Numbered from the stretch's first letter, positions 16,600 to 24,711 are shown. The stretch: 37,460 nt of DNA from an uncultured Verrucomicrobiota bacterium (GCA_937873455.1 CALMYG010000125.1:1-37460), one strand, 5' to 3'. The notes: a model not told the origin generated them from the sequence alone. Made by a program: numbers and translations.

Positions 16600-17567
16600 T
16601 GAAGCAAGACAAAGAGCAGGGGCGTCGCTCGTTGAAAACGCCGTTTCTGATGTTGACCGTATTGGGTATCCATGTCGCCGCCGCCGGCCTATTCGTTATG
16701 TTGTCCGGTTGCCAGACTCGCCAACCGGTAACCGGCGGCGAAGCCGGCCCTCCGCCGGCTCCACTGCTTCCGCCGCGCGCCGACACGGTGGATACGCCTC
16801 CTCCCATTCGTCCGCCCATGCGTCCCCCCGCACCGGTGACCCGCGCGCCGGAAAGCATCGAAACCTCCGGCGCCTCGACGTATGTGGTTGCGAAAGGCGA
16901 CAGTCTGTCCAAGATCGCCGCCAAAGCCGGCGTTTCCACCAAGGAGCTGGCCGAGTTGAACAATATCAAGGACGCGAATCAAATTCGCATTGGCCAACGG
17001 TTGTTGTTGCCCGGTCACGCGCGTTCGGTACCCTCGGAAGCCGCCCCCGCCGCAGCTGCTCCATCGGCTCGTCCGTCCGCTCCGGCCAAACCCTCCGGCG
17101 ATACGCATGTCGTGCAGTCCGGAGATACGCTTGGAAAGTTGGCCGCGCGCTACGGCACGACGGTCGCCGCCTTCCGGGAAGTGAACAACCTCAAGAACGA
17201 TACCATTCGCATTGGCCAAAAGTTGGTGATCCCGCAGGGCAAAAAAGCTCCAGCCGCCAAGAAAACCGAAGCTGCTGCTCCGGCTCCGGCTCCGGCGCCA
17301 GCTCCGGCACCCGCCGCCGCAGCCACGGTGATTGAACCGGTGATTGCCGCGCCGGTGGATGTTCCGCCTGCTCCGGCAGTTGAAGAGACCATTACGGACG
17401 CTTCAGCCGATGCCGAAGCGCCGTTTCCTTACACGGTCAAGGAGGGTGATACCCTTGATAGCATTGCCGTCAAGTTCAGTGCACGCAAAGAAGTGATCAT
17501 GCGGCTGAACAACCTGACCTCGGAAACGGTGCGTCCGGGACAGCGGTTGTTGATTCCCTGGCAGTAA
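16599..17567 (+). CDS. Membrane-anchored or lipoprotein with three LysM domains
   Basis: The 322-residue protein has a long N-terminal hydrophobic segment ending in the lipobox LSGC (C38), so a lipoprotein anchor is likely. A Pro-rich spacer (50-85) is followed by three LysM repeats at about 94-139, 169-213 and 277-321. Each carries the GD(S/T)L...I/LA...N(N)...I/V-R-x-GQ-L-L/V-IP pattern and they are separated by Ala/Pro linkers. LysM repeats bind N-acetylglucosamine-containing glycans such as peptidoglycan. No peptidase domain follows. Its place between murD and ftsW matches the chlamydial gene called nlpD (from memory), which there carries a LysM domain. GGGAG about seven bases before the ATG supports the start. 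Anchoring or guiding septal wall enzymes is the inferred role. Confidence 0.88.
   Translation: MKQDKEQGRRSLKTPFLMLTVLGIHVAAAGLFVMLSGCQTRQPVTGGEAGPPPAPLLPPRADTVDTPPPIRPPMRPPAPVTRAPESIETSGASTYVVAKGDSLSKIAAKAGVSTKELAELNNIKDANQIRIGQRLLLPGHARSVPSEAAPAAAAPSARPSAPAKPSGDTHVVQSGDTLGKLAARYGTTVAAFREVNNLKNDTIRIGQKLVIPQGKKAPAAKKTEAAAPAPAPAPAPAPAAAATVIEPVIAAPVDVPPAPAVEETITDASADAEAPFPYTVKEGDTLDSIAVKFSARKEVIMRLNNLTSETVRPGQRLLIPWQ
17271..17324 (+). repeat. Low-complexity Ala-Pro coding repeat
   Basis: A run of imperfect GCTCCG-type hexamers encodes an alternating Ala/Pro linker between the second and third LysM domains. Such repeats expand and contract by slippage, so the linker length may vary between strains. 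Confidence 0.7.
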
Positions 17568-17688
17568 GTGTTGGTGTAGCCGTCGGCGAATGCCGGTGGT
17601 TGGTATCAACAGCGCCGGGTGCGTCAGCGTCTGGAAAAACGAATAGCCGCACGTAAACGACGTGTGTTGGCTGTTGAAGAGTATGTCT

Positions 17689-17707
17689 GGCCCGCCGATG
17701 GCGGGCC
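17689..17707 (+). other. Perfect GC hairpin upstream of ftsW
   Basis: GGCCCGCC (17689-17696) and GGCGGGCC (17700-17707) pair perfectly around a three-base loop, 30 bases before the ftsW start. No T-run follows, so it is not an ordinary intrinsic terminator. It could be an RNA processing or pausing element in the 170-base gap between the LysM gene and ftsW, or part of a small reading frame that crosses it. Confidence 0.4.
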
Positions 17708-17737
17708 GGTGGAGTCTGGGTTGGGATTCTTAAAGCC

Positions 17738-18871
17738 ATGCGCAAATCCGCCACCGCCATAATCGCCATCGCGCTCCTGCTGATTACCGCTGGAATCATC
17801 ATGCTGTTCAGCACCAGCGCGGTGCAGGCTGAAGCGACCTACAACGATCCAGCTTTTTTTCTCAAGCGTCAGGTCGTCGCGCTGATCGTTGGCTTTATCG
17901 CCGCCCTGGCCTGCATGCGTATTCCGTATCCGTACTGGCGCACCTTGGCGCCCTTTCTTGCCGTAATCGCCATCGTATTGCTGGTGATGGCCCTGATCCC
18001 CGGCGTGGGGGTAACGTTAAAAGGCAGCAGCCGGTGGTTGCGGCTCGGGCCCTTTAATTTACAGCCTTCCGAAATCGCCAAGTTTGTTTTGATTATCGGC
18101 ATGGCGCGTTGGTTGAGCCAGTCACAACGCCATGTGGGTCGCCTGCGCGAAGGGCTATTTATTCCGTTGGCCATTCTCGGCAGTTTTGCCGGTTTGGTGT
18201 TTATTTCACCCGATTTCGGGACCACCATGCTGATGGGCGTGGTGGGTTTCGCCATGATGTACATTGCGGGCGCCCGGCTAAGTTATTTGATTGTGGCCGG
18301 CGTCTCCGGTGCGGCGGCCGTGGCGGTGGCGATCATGCACAATCAAGTGCGCATGCGTCGCATTCTTGCCTTTCTGGATCCCGAAAAATACGCGGAAAAC
18401 GAGGCGTATCAGTTGACCCAGGCCATCTATGCCTTCGTTATTGGCGGTTTTGGCGGGGTGGGCCTGGGCGAAAGCCTCCAAAAGCGTTTTTATCTGCCCG
18501 AAGCCCATACGGATTTTATATTCGCCATTTTGGGCGAGGAATTTGGGCTTCGCGCTACGTTGCCGGTACTTCTATTATTTGCCGCGTTTTTCTTTCTCGG
18601 ACTGTTTATCAGCCGCAATGCCCCCGATCCGTTCGCCAAGCTTTTGGCCTTTGGTATCACCATGATGATTTCCTTTCAGGCCGCGATTAACATCGGCGTG
18701 GTGACCGGCTCCCTTCCCACCAAGGGGTTGGCCTTGCCGTTTATCAGTTATGGTGGTACCAGCCTGGTCATGAGCCTGGTCATGGTCGGGGTGCTCGTTA
18801 ATATTGCCTTTCACGCCTCCGAACCTGCCTCCCGGACCGCGCTTTCTGGAAGTCGCACCGTCCGTGTTTGA
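17738..18871 (+). CDS. ftsW: Septal peptidoglycan glycosyltransferase FtsW (SEDS family)
   Basis: This 377-residue SEDS protein has about ten transmembrane helices. Family landmarks are SSRWLRLGPFNLQPSE, with the GPFNLQPSE motif before a helix, and the large extracytoplasmic loop with ILAFLDPEKYAENEAYQLTQAIYAFVIGG. Then come LPEAHTDFIFAILGEEFG with the conserved catalytic-loop Asp, and a C-terminal LPFISYGGTSL. It polymerises lipid II at the septum with FtsI, encoded earlier in the same cluster. FtsW rather than RodA is inferred from the dcw location. No clear ribosome-binding site precedes the ATG at 17738. No murG or murC follows, so the usual cluster is cut short here. Confidence 0.94.
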   Translation: MRKSATAIIAIALLLITAGIIMLFSTSAVQAEATYNDPAFFLKRQVVALIVGFIAALACMRIPYPYWRTLAPFLAVIAIVLLVMALIPGVGVTLKGSSRWLRLGPFNLQPSEIAKFVLIIGMARWLSQSQRHVGRLREGLFIPLAILGSFAGLVFISPDFGTTMLMGVVGFAMMYIAGARLSYLIVAGVSGAAAVAVAIMHNQVRMRRILAFLDPEKYAENEAYQLTQAIYAFVIGGFGGVGLGESLQKRFYLPEAHTDFIFAILGEEFGLRATLPVLLLFAAFFFLGLFISRNAPDPFAKLLAFGITMMISFQAAINIGVVTGSLPTKGLALPFISYGGTSLVMSLVMVGVLVNIAFHASEPASRTALSGSRTVRV

Positions 18872-18902
18872 ACAAAATTACGCCGGACGGCCTCTATGGA
18901 TT

Positions 18903-18932
18903 TTGTCCATGCGGTTGCATTAACCGGATATT
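18903..18932 (+). promoter_or_regulatory. Candidate promoter of the YceI gene
   Basis: TTGTCC (18903-18908) and GATATT (18927-18932) match the -35 and -10 consensus at four of six positions each with an 18-base spacer. They lie 30 bases before the start codon of the YceI gene. A separate promoter makes sense because this gene is unrelated to cell-wall synthesis and has its own terminator. The match is weak. Confidence 0.3.
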
Positions 18933-18963
18933 GAGTTACCATGAGGAAAATAAGGAGAAATGT

Positions 18964-19554
18964 ATGACTAAAATAAACGCTATTCGCTATGTCGCCTTGG
19001 GTCTCGTCGGCCTATGGGCGGGTTCCACGCAAGCTGCCACCTATGCCATCGATGCTTCCCATACCACCATCGGATTCTCGGTCCGCCATATGGTTGTGGC
19101 TAACGTTAAAGGAACCTTTGACGCATTTTCCGGACACATCGACTTCGACCCGGAAAACCTCTCGGAGATGAAAGCCGCCGCCACGATTGAGGTGGCCAGC
19201 GTCAATACGCGCGATCAGCGGCGGGATGACCACCTTCGCAACGAAGACTTTTTCGATGCACCCAATCATCCCCAGATCACCTTCACAACAACCCGCGTTG
19301 AGGGGGAATTGCCGAATGTGACGTTGATCGGTGATCTTACCATCCGCGGCGTTACCAAGGAAATCAGCTTGCCGGTGGAGGTCAATGGACCGATCACCGA
19401 TCCGTGGGGTAACGAGCGCATTGGCCTGTCTGGTTCGACCCGCATCAATCGTCAGGATTTCGGCGTCTCCTGGAGCAACACCTTGGATGGCGGCGGATTG
19501 GTCGTCGGTGATGTGGTCACGCTGCTGATCGAAGTGGAAGGCATCAAGCAGTAA
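18964..19554 (+). CDS. yceI: YceI-family periplasmic protein
   Basis: The 196-residue protein has a signal peptide (MTKINAIRYVALGLVGLWAGSTQA, cleavage after residue 24) and one YceI lipocalin-like domain. It shows TYAIDASHTTIGFSVRHM, VKGTFDAFSGHIDFD, the conserved VNTRDQRRDDHLRNEDFFD, the TIRGVTKEISLPVE strand pair and a final NTLDGGGLVVGDVV. YceI proteins bind long amphiphilic molecules such as polyisoprenoids in a beta-barrel. The ATG at 18964 has a strong AAGGAG (18952-18957) six bases before it, ruling out the TTG/GTG-type starts upstream. It is followed by a strong terminator and is probably monocistronic. Its exact ligand is unknown. Confidence 0.95.
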   Translation: MTKINAIRYVALGLVGLWAGSTQAATYAIDASHTTIGFSVRHMVVANVKGTFDAFSGHIDFDPENLSEMKAAATIEVASVNTRDQRRDDHLRNEDFFDAPNHPQITFTTTRVEGELPNVTLIGDLTIRGVTKEISLPVEVNGPITDPWGNERIGLSGSTRINRQDFGVSWSNTLDGGGLVVGDVVTLLIEVEGIKQ

Positions 19555-19595
19555 ATTCGATTCAACCGTCGCGTCACGCGCACGGACAAACTTCA

Positions 19596-19623
19596 GGCGC
19601 CGGAATGATCCGGCGCCTTTTTT
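19596..19623 (+). terminator. Rho-independent terminator after yceI
   Basis: GGCGCCGGA (19596-19604) and TCCGGCGCC (19609-19617) form a perfect nine-pair stem with an ATGA loop, followed directly by six T residues. It lies 42 bases after the yceI stop and reads on the plus strand only, since the opposite side lacks a T-run for the convergent glycosyltransferase gene. Confidence 0.9.
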
Positions 19624-19665
19624 GTGGTCGGTTTCGGTGTGAAACGTCTTTCGTGTTCGGCGAGC

Positions 19666-20739
19666 CTATGGTTGATGGTTTAGCAGGTCGCGTAACTCGC
19701 TATCGATCCGGCGCGCGTCGAGCTCGTGCAGTCGTTTTTCCTGCGATGCAAGCACCGCGCGGCGCAGGATATCCTTTTCGGTAAGGGTATGCATAAGTTC
19801 ACCGAGCAAGCGGGGTGGTAATTCCCGGTAGCGCGCCCCGGCGCCACCCAATGCTTCGGGAATACCACCGATGTCGTGAGCCAGCACCGGGACTCCGTAA
19901 TGCATGGCTTCGAGGAGGGGAGCGCAATACCCTTCGTGGTCGCTGGTGGAAACGAGAAGATCGGCTCGTTGATAATAAGCGGCCAAAGCTTCCGGCCACA
20001 CGAAGCCTTCCATGTCGATATTGGGGGTTTTCAGTTCATGAGCCAGCCAGCGGAGGTAGGCGACGTAGCGGGGGGCGCTGTGTTGGGATCCGACGATTAC
20101 CAGCCGGCTGAAGGGGTTGATGGCGTGATGATACCAGGCGAAGGCCCGCAAAAGCCGCTCGATTCTTTTGTTGGGAGCCAGGCGACCCACCGTCAGAAAG
20201 GTGGTCAACGGCGCGGCGAGTTTGGCCAAAATTCCGGGATCGGGTTTGGCCGTGAGTGCATCCCGGCGGAAGGGCAGTGGGAAAACCTTGACCCCGGTAA
20301 ATCCCAGAGAACGCAATTCACCGGCATTAAAGCCTGATACCGCCCAGATGTCCCGGCTGGCCCTGGCCACCTCGGGCAATCGCCTCCGGGCTTCATCCAG
20401 CAGGGCGACCATCCGGTCCGAATACCCTTTAAAGAAGTGGGGTGGAGTCACATTGTGATACACCAAGATTTTTCGCTCGGCCGCGCCCATGTAGACTTCG
20501 GCCGCCGGCGACCATACGCCGTAGTGATGGATGACCCCGTAGCGTGTCTCAGCCCGGTAGTCGGCAAGATCACGGCATTGGGCAGCCAGTTCCGGCATGA
20601 TGCGGTCGCCGGGCGCGTAAAGATCGGAACGGTAGCCCATGGAACGCAACGTCTCGCGCACGATGAGCGCGGATTGCGTGGTGGCGTCGCCGATCGCCGC
20701 GCCGGCGAGGATTTGGTCGATACGTGAGCCGGGTATCAC
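19666..20739 (-). CDS. GT4-family glycosyltransferase
   Basis: This is a 357-residue GT-B enzyme. The donor domain begins with FLTVGRLAPNKRIERLLRAFAWY and has VIVGSQ. The E-x7-E motif is intact: EGYCAPLLEAMHYGVPVLAHDIGGIPEALG, with both glutamates around the nucleotide-sugar phosphate. The N-terminal acceptor domain contains YGVIHHYGVWSP and LVYHNVTPPHFFKGY, a pattern seen in surface-polysaccharide mannosyl- or rhamnosyltransferases. I chose the GTG at 20737-20739: it overlaps the stop of the upstream coiled-coil gene (GTGA), and residues encoded further upstream are shadow sequence from that gene. It is the last gene of the Wzm-Wzt operon and likely extends the exported glycan. The sugar is unknown. 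Confidence 0.87.
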   Translation of the reverse strand: MIPGSRIDQILAGAAIGDATTQSALIVRETLRSMGYRSDLYAPGDRIMPELAAQCRDLADYRAETRYGVIHHYGVWSPAAEVYMGAAERKILVYHNVTPPHFFKGYSDRMVALLDEARRRLPEVARASRDIWAVSGFNAGELRSLGFTGVKVFPLPFRRDALTAKPDPGILAKLAAPLTTFLTVGRLAPNKRIERLLRAFAWYHHAINPFSRLVIVGSQHSAPRYVAYLRWLAHELKTPNIDMEGFVWPEALAAYYQRADLLVSTSDHEGYCAPLLEAMHYGVPVLAHDIGGIPEALGGAGARYRELPPRLLGELMHTLTEKDILRRAVLASQEKRLHELDARRIDSELRDLLNHQP

Positions 20740-21179
20740 GGTTGGGCATCCGTTTGGCCGTCCGGTTCGCGAGTCGCCTCGGCCCGGCGTTCCAGCTCCT
20801 TGAGGCGCTGGTCTTGCTCGTCCAGGGCAGCGACGATCAGGGCGGTGACGGCATTGTGTTGCGCGGCAATTTTTTCGTGTTGGTAACGAAGCTGCTTCCA
20901 CCAAAACCGCCGCCAGGGCTGCATCAGTATTCCGATCCATCCGCGGCGCACCGGAGGCTTGAAGTCTTCGATAACGACGGCGCTTTGTTCGCGAATGAGG
21001 GCGATGAGGCGCTGGCGGTAGTCGGCGACGTCCTTGGCATCGGCCAGTCGGTCGGCGGGTAGCCCTTGTTCATCCGGCGGAGACCCGGCGACCGGGTTGC
21101 GGGCGGCAGCGGCGCGTTCGAGTTGCGGCAGGAGGACGCCGGTTTCGTCGCGCTCGCCGATGCTAATCCTGGCGCTCAT
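20736..21179 (-). CDS. Small coiled-coil protein of the polysaccharide export operon
   Basis: The function of this 147-residue protein is not known to me. An acidic N-terminal half (DEQGLPADRLADAKDVADYRQRL) is followed by RRGWIGILMQPWRRFWWKQL, a Trp/Arg-rich amphipathic segment, then QHEKIAAQHNAVTALIVAALDEQDQRLKELE, a coiled coil. The W/R segment plus Q-x5-QHNA coiled coil resembles the linker regions that precede methyltransferase or glycosyltransferase domains in O-antigen cluster proteins, here without any enzyme domain. It overlaps the end of wzt by 17 bases and the glycosyltransferase start by four, so it is translationally coupled to both. It may scaffold the export ATPase and the glycosyltransferase. 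Confidence 0.75.
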   Translation of the reverse strand: MSARISIGERDETGVLLPQLERAAAARNPVAGSPPDEQGLPADRLADAKDVADYRQRLIALIREQSAVVIEDFKPPVRRGWIGILMQPWRRFWWKQLRYQHEKIAAQHNAVTALIVAALDEQDQRLKELERRAEATREPDGQTDAQP

Positions 21180-22356
21180 GATTCCACTGCCATTGGTTGT
21201 TCAGGTGAACCAATCCTTCGCGGGCGGTGGTATCCACCACGGAAAAGGCCAGCCAATCCTCCAGACGATGGTATTGTGTTTTGTGGTCAGGTGAATGGAT
21301 GGCAAACGAAAGGAAAAAGTTGCCGGCCTTGATGGTGAGCGGATCGACGGCGATCCGAACGATACCGCTGCGCTCAATGGCGGGGATCGGGTAATTTTCG
21401 ATTTGCGTGTTCGATCCGAACACGTGCACGCCATCCGCGCTTTTGATGCTGAAGCCAAAGATCGGGTTCTCGATGCGCTGGTTCGCCCGGTAATGAACTT
21501 CGATGTGCATGGCGGTGCCCGATTCGAATTGGATGGTTTCCTCATCCCGGTGGTTGCGTACCACGATCCGATCGATGGTCACTTGGCGGGTTCCATATTC
21601 CTCAACGTGCAGCTTGCCGATGCGTAGCATGTAGGTCTTGAGGTAGGAGAAGATAACGTCGCGGGGAGGCCCGCGTTCGGCCAGGCGGCCCTCCAAAATG
21701 AGCAGGGCGTCGTCGCAGAACTGTTCCACGGTGTCGAGGGCATGGGAAACCAACAGCAGGGTCTTGCCTTTTTTCTGCAAGTCGCGCACCCGTTCCAGGC
21801 ATTTGGTTTGAAAGGCGATATCGCCCACCGCCAACACTTCGTCGACCAGCAGGATGTCGGGATTGATTTCCACCGCCACCGCAAAGCCGAGCCGGACGTA
21901 CATGCCGCTGGAGTAGTGTTTTACCGGCATGTCGATGAAATCCTTGAGCCCGGCGAATTCGATGATGTGATCCATGCGCCGGATGACATCTTCGCGCGGG
22001 ATGCCGAGGATGGATGCGTTGAGAATGGCGTTTTCACGGCCGGATAATTCGGGGTGGAACCCGGCGCCAAGTTCGAGCAGGGATGAGATGCGGCCTTCGG
22101 TCTTGACGGCGCCATGGCTGGGCGTGACGGTGCCGGCAATCAAGCCGAGCAGGGAACTTTTTCCCGAGCCGTTGGGACCGATCACGCCGACCGTGGCCCC
22201 GCGCGGAATATCAAAGCTGACATCCCGGAGCGCCCAAAACCGTTCGATCGGTCGGCGCTGAATGATCCGGGAAATCGTCTTGTAGAGCGTAGGCACGCCG
22301 ACGCCGAGAGCGCGGTAGGCCTTGCCGAGATTTCTGACTTCAATCGCGTTCTGCAT
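21163..22356 (-). CDS. wzt: Polysaccharide ABC exporter ATPase, Wzt type with glycan-binding C-terminal domain
   Basis: The 398-residue protein has an ABC ATPase domain in the first 250 residues. It shows Walker A GPNGSGKSS (60-68), the Wzt-type ELGAGFHPELSGRENA, the signature HYSSGM, Walker B DILLVDEVLAVGD and the switch His in LLLVSHAL. Residues 260-398 form a beta-sandwich (IRIVVR..., FESGTAMHIEVHYRANQ, GFSIKSADGVHVFGSNTQ) matching the Wzt C-terminal domain, which in O9a-type systems recognises the finished, capped glycan. The ATG overlaps the wzm stop by one base. With Wzm it should export an undecaprenyl-linked polysaccharide across the inner membrane. Confidence 0.93.
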   Translation of the reverse strand: MQNAIEVRNLGKAYRALGVGVPTLYKTISRIIQRRPIERFWALRDVSFDIPRGATVGVIGPNGSGKSSLLGLIAGTVTPSHGAVKTEGRISSLLELGAGFHPELSGRENAILNASILGIPREDVIRRMDHIIEFAGLKDFIDMPVKHYSSGMYVRLGFAVAVEINPDILLVDEVLAVGDIAFQTKCLERVRDLQKKGKTLLLVSHALDTVEQFCDDALLILEGRLAERGPPRDVIFSYLKTYMLRIGKLHVEEYGTRQVTIDRIVVRNHRDEETIQFESGTAMHIEVHYRANQRIENPIFGFSIKSADGVHVFGSNTQIENYPIPAIERSGIVRIAVDPLTIKAGNFFLSFAIHSPDHKTQYHRLEDWLAFSVVDTTAREGLVHLNNQWQWNHERQD

Positions 22357-23162
22357 CACAACCAATCCGCAAAATAACGTTGTGTACGCTGGTAGAAGAT
22401 GAGCGCACCGGCGAATATCACGACCGGCCAGCACCAACCGATTACCGCGCCGATCGACCAGGGAAAAACTTCGCCGGGAATCTGTAGGGCCCGGTAGGCG
22501 GTAATGATCAGGGTCAACGGGTTCAGCATATACAGTTCCCGCAACCAGGCCTTGTCGCCAGTCAGAGCGTCCAACAGCGAGAGCGAGTACATCACCGGGC
22601 TGACGAAAAACCACGCGCTGATAAACAAGCCGACAAAGTGCTGGGTGTCCCGGAAATACACATTGGCGGCGGCGGTCAGCAGCGCCAGGGACAGGTTGAA
22701 CATAAAGTGGTACACGATCAGCAGGGGAACAAAAAATGTTCCTGCGCTGAGGTGGCTCCCTCCGGTGTGCAGAATCACCGCAACCAGCCCGAGTTGCACC
22801 ACCAGCATCAGCAGGTAGTTGATAAGGGCGGACAGGTTGACCGAGAGAGGAATGATGATGCGGGGGAAGTAAATTTTTTTCACCAGGTTGGCGTTGCCGG
22901 TGATGCAGTTCATGCCGGATTGAATCGCCTGAATGGTGAATTGCCAGGCAAATACCCCGATGATGATTTCCTCATGCCGAATGCGTACCCCCCGGCCCAT
23001 GAGCAAGCGGAGAAAGAAGATGTAGATCAAGGCCATGAACAGCGGGGTGAGGACCGTCCACAGCAGACCGAGGGCGGATCCCCGGTAGCGGCTTTTCAGG
23101 TCACGGATGACCAGATTGGCCAATAATTCACGATAGGCCAGTGCTGTGGAAACTAAACTCAT
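22356..23162 (-). CDS. wzm: Polysaccharide ABC exporter permease, Wzm type
   Basis: The 268-residue ABC-2 membrane protein has about six transmembrane helices. Family landmarks are LVIRDLKSRYRGSALGLLWTVLTPL, the N-terminal amphipathic segment before the first helix, and LVKKIYFPRIIIPLS in the cytoplasmic loop that contacts the ATPase. The C-terminal part has VYFRDTQHFVGLFISAWFFVSPVMYSL and LNPLTLIITAYR. It is the first gene of the minus-strand operon Wzm-Wzt-coiled coil-glycosyltransferase and forms the channel half of the exporter. The ATG at 23162 begins the conserved N-terminus. About 90 bases separate it from the divergent PHP-like gene, so both promoters must lie there. Confidence 0.93.
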   Translation of the reverse strand: MSLVSTALAYRELLANLVIRDLKSRYRGSALGLLWTVLTPLFMALIYIFFLRLLMGRGVRIRHEEIIIGVFAWQFTIQAIQSGMNCITGNANLVKKIYFPRIIIPLSVNLSALINYLLMLVVQLGLVAVILHTGGSHLSAGTFFVPLLIVYHFMFNLSLALLTAAANVYFRDTQHFVGLFISAWFFVSPVMYSLSLLDALTGDKAWLRELYMLNPLTLIITAYRALQIPGEVFPWSIGAVIGWCWPVVIFAGALIFYQRTQRYFADWL

Positions 23163-23254
23163 GTGCGGGAATACTTTAGCCGGGCAGTCGGATTACGCGA
23201 GCAGAAATATTCATTGAGAACAGGGATGTTTCCTGTCCATACTGCACGCACATT

Positions 23255-24031
23255 ATGTTGATTCTTGCCGACACCCATGTACACCTGCACGCCGTTTTTG
23301 ATCGGGATACGGCGCTGGATGCCGCGCTCGCTCACATGGACTACCGCGCGGCCGGACGCGCCTACCGGGGCGTTCTTTGTCTGGTGGATTCCGAGCCGGT
23401 GCGGTCGGAGGACCGTCTGGGCGAGTCCGGCGCTCGTCAACGCTGGCGGTTGAAGCAGGAGGCCGAGGGCGGCGCCTGGCGCGCGGAAAATGCGGCCGGC
23501 CGGATCCTTTACGTGTTGCCTGGACGTCAAATCATCAGCCGTGAAAACCTGGAGGTGTTGGCGTTGGATTGCCGACTCACGTTGGCGGATCGATCCGCTG
23601 GCCTGCATGATCTGATCGATGCGGTGATTGCCGCCGGCGGGATTCCGGTTTTGCCGTGGAGTTTTGGCAAGTGGACGGGCCGCCGCGGGCGGATCATTGA
23701 AGCAGCGCTGCATCAGCGACGGGATATCGTTTTAGCCGATAATGGGAACCGCTGGCCCAATGCCGGTGAACCGCGCCTCGTGCGCTTGGGTCGTGACTTG
23801 GGTTTACCGGTGTGGTCGGGCAGCGATCCGTTACCCTTTCCGGGTGAGGTCAATCGCATAGGCTGCTGCGGTATACGATTTAACATGAAGGACGATGATG
23901 GCATTGCGCCCGGGCAGGCTTTACGCCGGGCATTGACCGATGCAGAGGTGCAAACCTACCGGGCTCCCTGCTCCTTTACCCGCTTCGTATCCGCCATGGT
24001 CAAAATGCAGGCGCGAAAACGATTGCGCTAA
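23255..24031 (+). CDS. PHP-like metal-dependent protein of unknown function
   Basis: The 258-residue protein begins LADTHVHLH, the metal-binding Asp/His start of PHP and amidohydrolase proteins. Later segments are DLIDAVIAAGGIPVLPWSFGKW, LADNGNRW and GLPVWSGSDPLPFPGEV, where the late SD pair resembles the last metal-ligand strand of PHP domains. The middle His residues of a full PHP site are not obvious, so metal binding may be partial. I know of similar uncharacterised proteins beside exopolysaccharide and FAD-oxidoreductase genes, as here, but cannot name a reaction. The ATG has no good ribosome-binding site. Its stop overlaps that of the convergent SGNH gene by four bases. Confidence 0.65.
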   Translation: MLILADTHVHLHAVFDRDTALDAALAHMDYRAAGRAYRGVLCLVDSEPVRSEDRLGESGARQRWRLKQEAEGGAWRAENAAGRILYVLPGRQIISRENLEVLALDCRLTLADRSAGLHDLIDAVIAAGGIPVLPWSFGKWTGRRGRIIEAALHQRRDIVLADNGNRWPNAGEPRLVRLGRDLGLPVWSGSDPLPFPGEVNRIGCCGIRFNMKDDDGIAPGQALRRALTDAEVQTYRAPCSFTRFVSAMVKMQARKRLR

Positions 24032-24708
24032 AACAAGTCGGCGAATTCGAGGGCGACCAAATCTTCACCCCGGTTGTTGAGATGCAGTCCGTCGGTGTAG
24101 AATTCCTCAGGCGTGTCACCGACCGCGCGGTTCAAGTCGACCACCTTCACCCTGCGGGCCTTGGCGATTTCCCGGATACGGAGATTTATAGCCTCGACAT
24201 TGCCGTTGAAGACGCTGCGCGCTTCGGCCATGGGGAGTACCGTGGCCACCACGGGAATCGAACCGTTATCCAACGCCGCGCCGATCATGGCATCGATATT
24301 GGCCGCCGTGCGTTCGACGTTAACGCTTCGAATGGCGTCATTGGCGCCATAAAAAATAATCACAAATCCCGGCTTGCGGCGAGCGAGCAGGTCCTGGATT
24401 CGTGAGGCGCCGACCCCGCTGGTCGCCCCGGCGATACCATCGTTGATGGTTGACTTTCCGGTGCGGGCGGCAAACCGGGTGGGCCAGGAGGTTCCTCCGG
24501 AAAATCCGCCTTTGGTAATGCTGTCGCCCATGGCGAGGACCAGGTTTTCGTCGTTATCTCCGAAGTCGTGGCCGCTGCCCAGGGATTTTTTATCGCTCTC
24601 ACAACCCGCTGCAATCAACAACGCGATGCTGGCCACGAATGGAAACAGCCATCGCGGAAATATCGACGGCCATGGGCGCGACGAGAGGGTGTGGGCTGGC
24701 ATCTGCAT
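24028..24708 (-). CDS. SGNH-hydrolase lipoprotein (GDSL esterase family)
   Basis: The 226-residue protein has a signal peptide ending in the lipobox LIAAGC (C36), so it should be lipid-anchored. The SGNH blocks follow in order: GDSIT with nucleophile S63, YGAND with N123, and DGLHLNNRG with D206 and H209. The block II glycine lies near INDGIAGATSG. These enzymes remove acyl groups from lipids or glycans; next to polysaccharide genes, deacetylation of an exported sugar polymer is a plausible but unproven role. It starts three bases after the upstream lipoprotein stop on the same strand. A second in-frame ATG lies two codons later. Confidence 0.9.
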   Translation of the reverse strand: MQMPAHTLSSRPWPSIFPRWLFPFVASIALLIAAGCESDKKSLGSGHDFGDNDENLVLAMGDSITKGGFSGGTSWPTRFAARTGKSTINDGIAGATSGVGASRIQDLLARRKPGFVIIFYGANDAIRSVNVERTAANIDAMIGAALDNGSIPVVATVLPMAEARSVFNGNVEAINLRIREIAKARRVKVVDLNRAVGDTPEEFYTDGLHLNNRGEDLVALEFADLF

Positions 24709-24711
24709 GTA

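Noticed and set aside
17689..17707. Intrinsic terminator between the LysM gene and ftsW
   Set aside because: The stem is perfect but no T-run follows on either strand, so I list it only as a hairpin.
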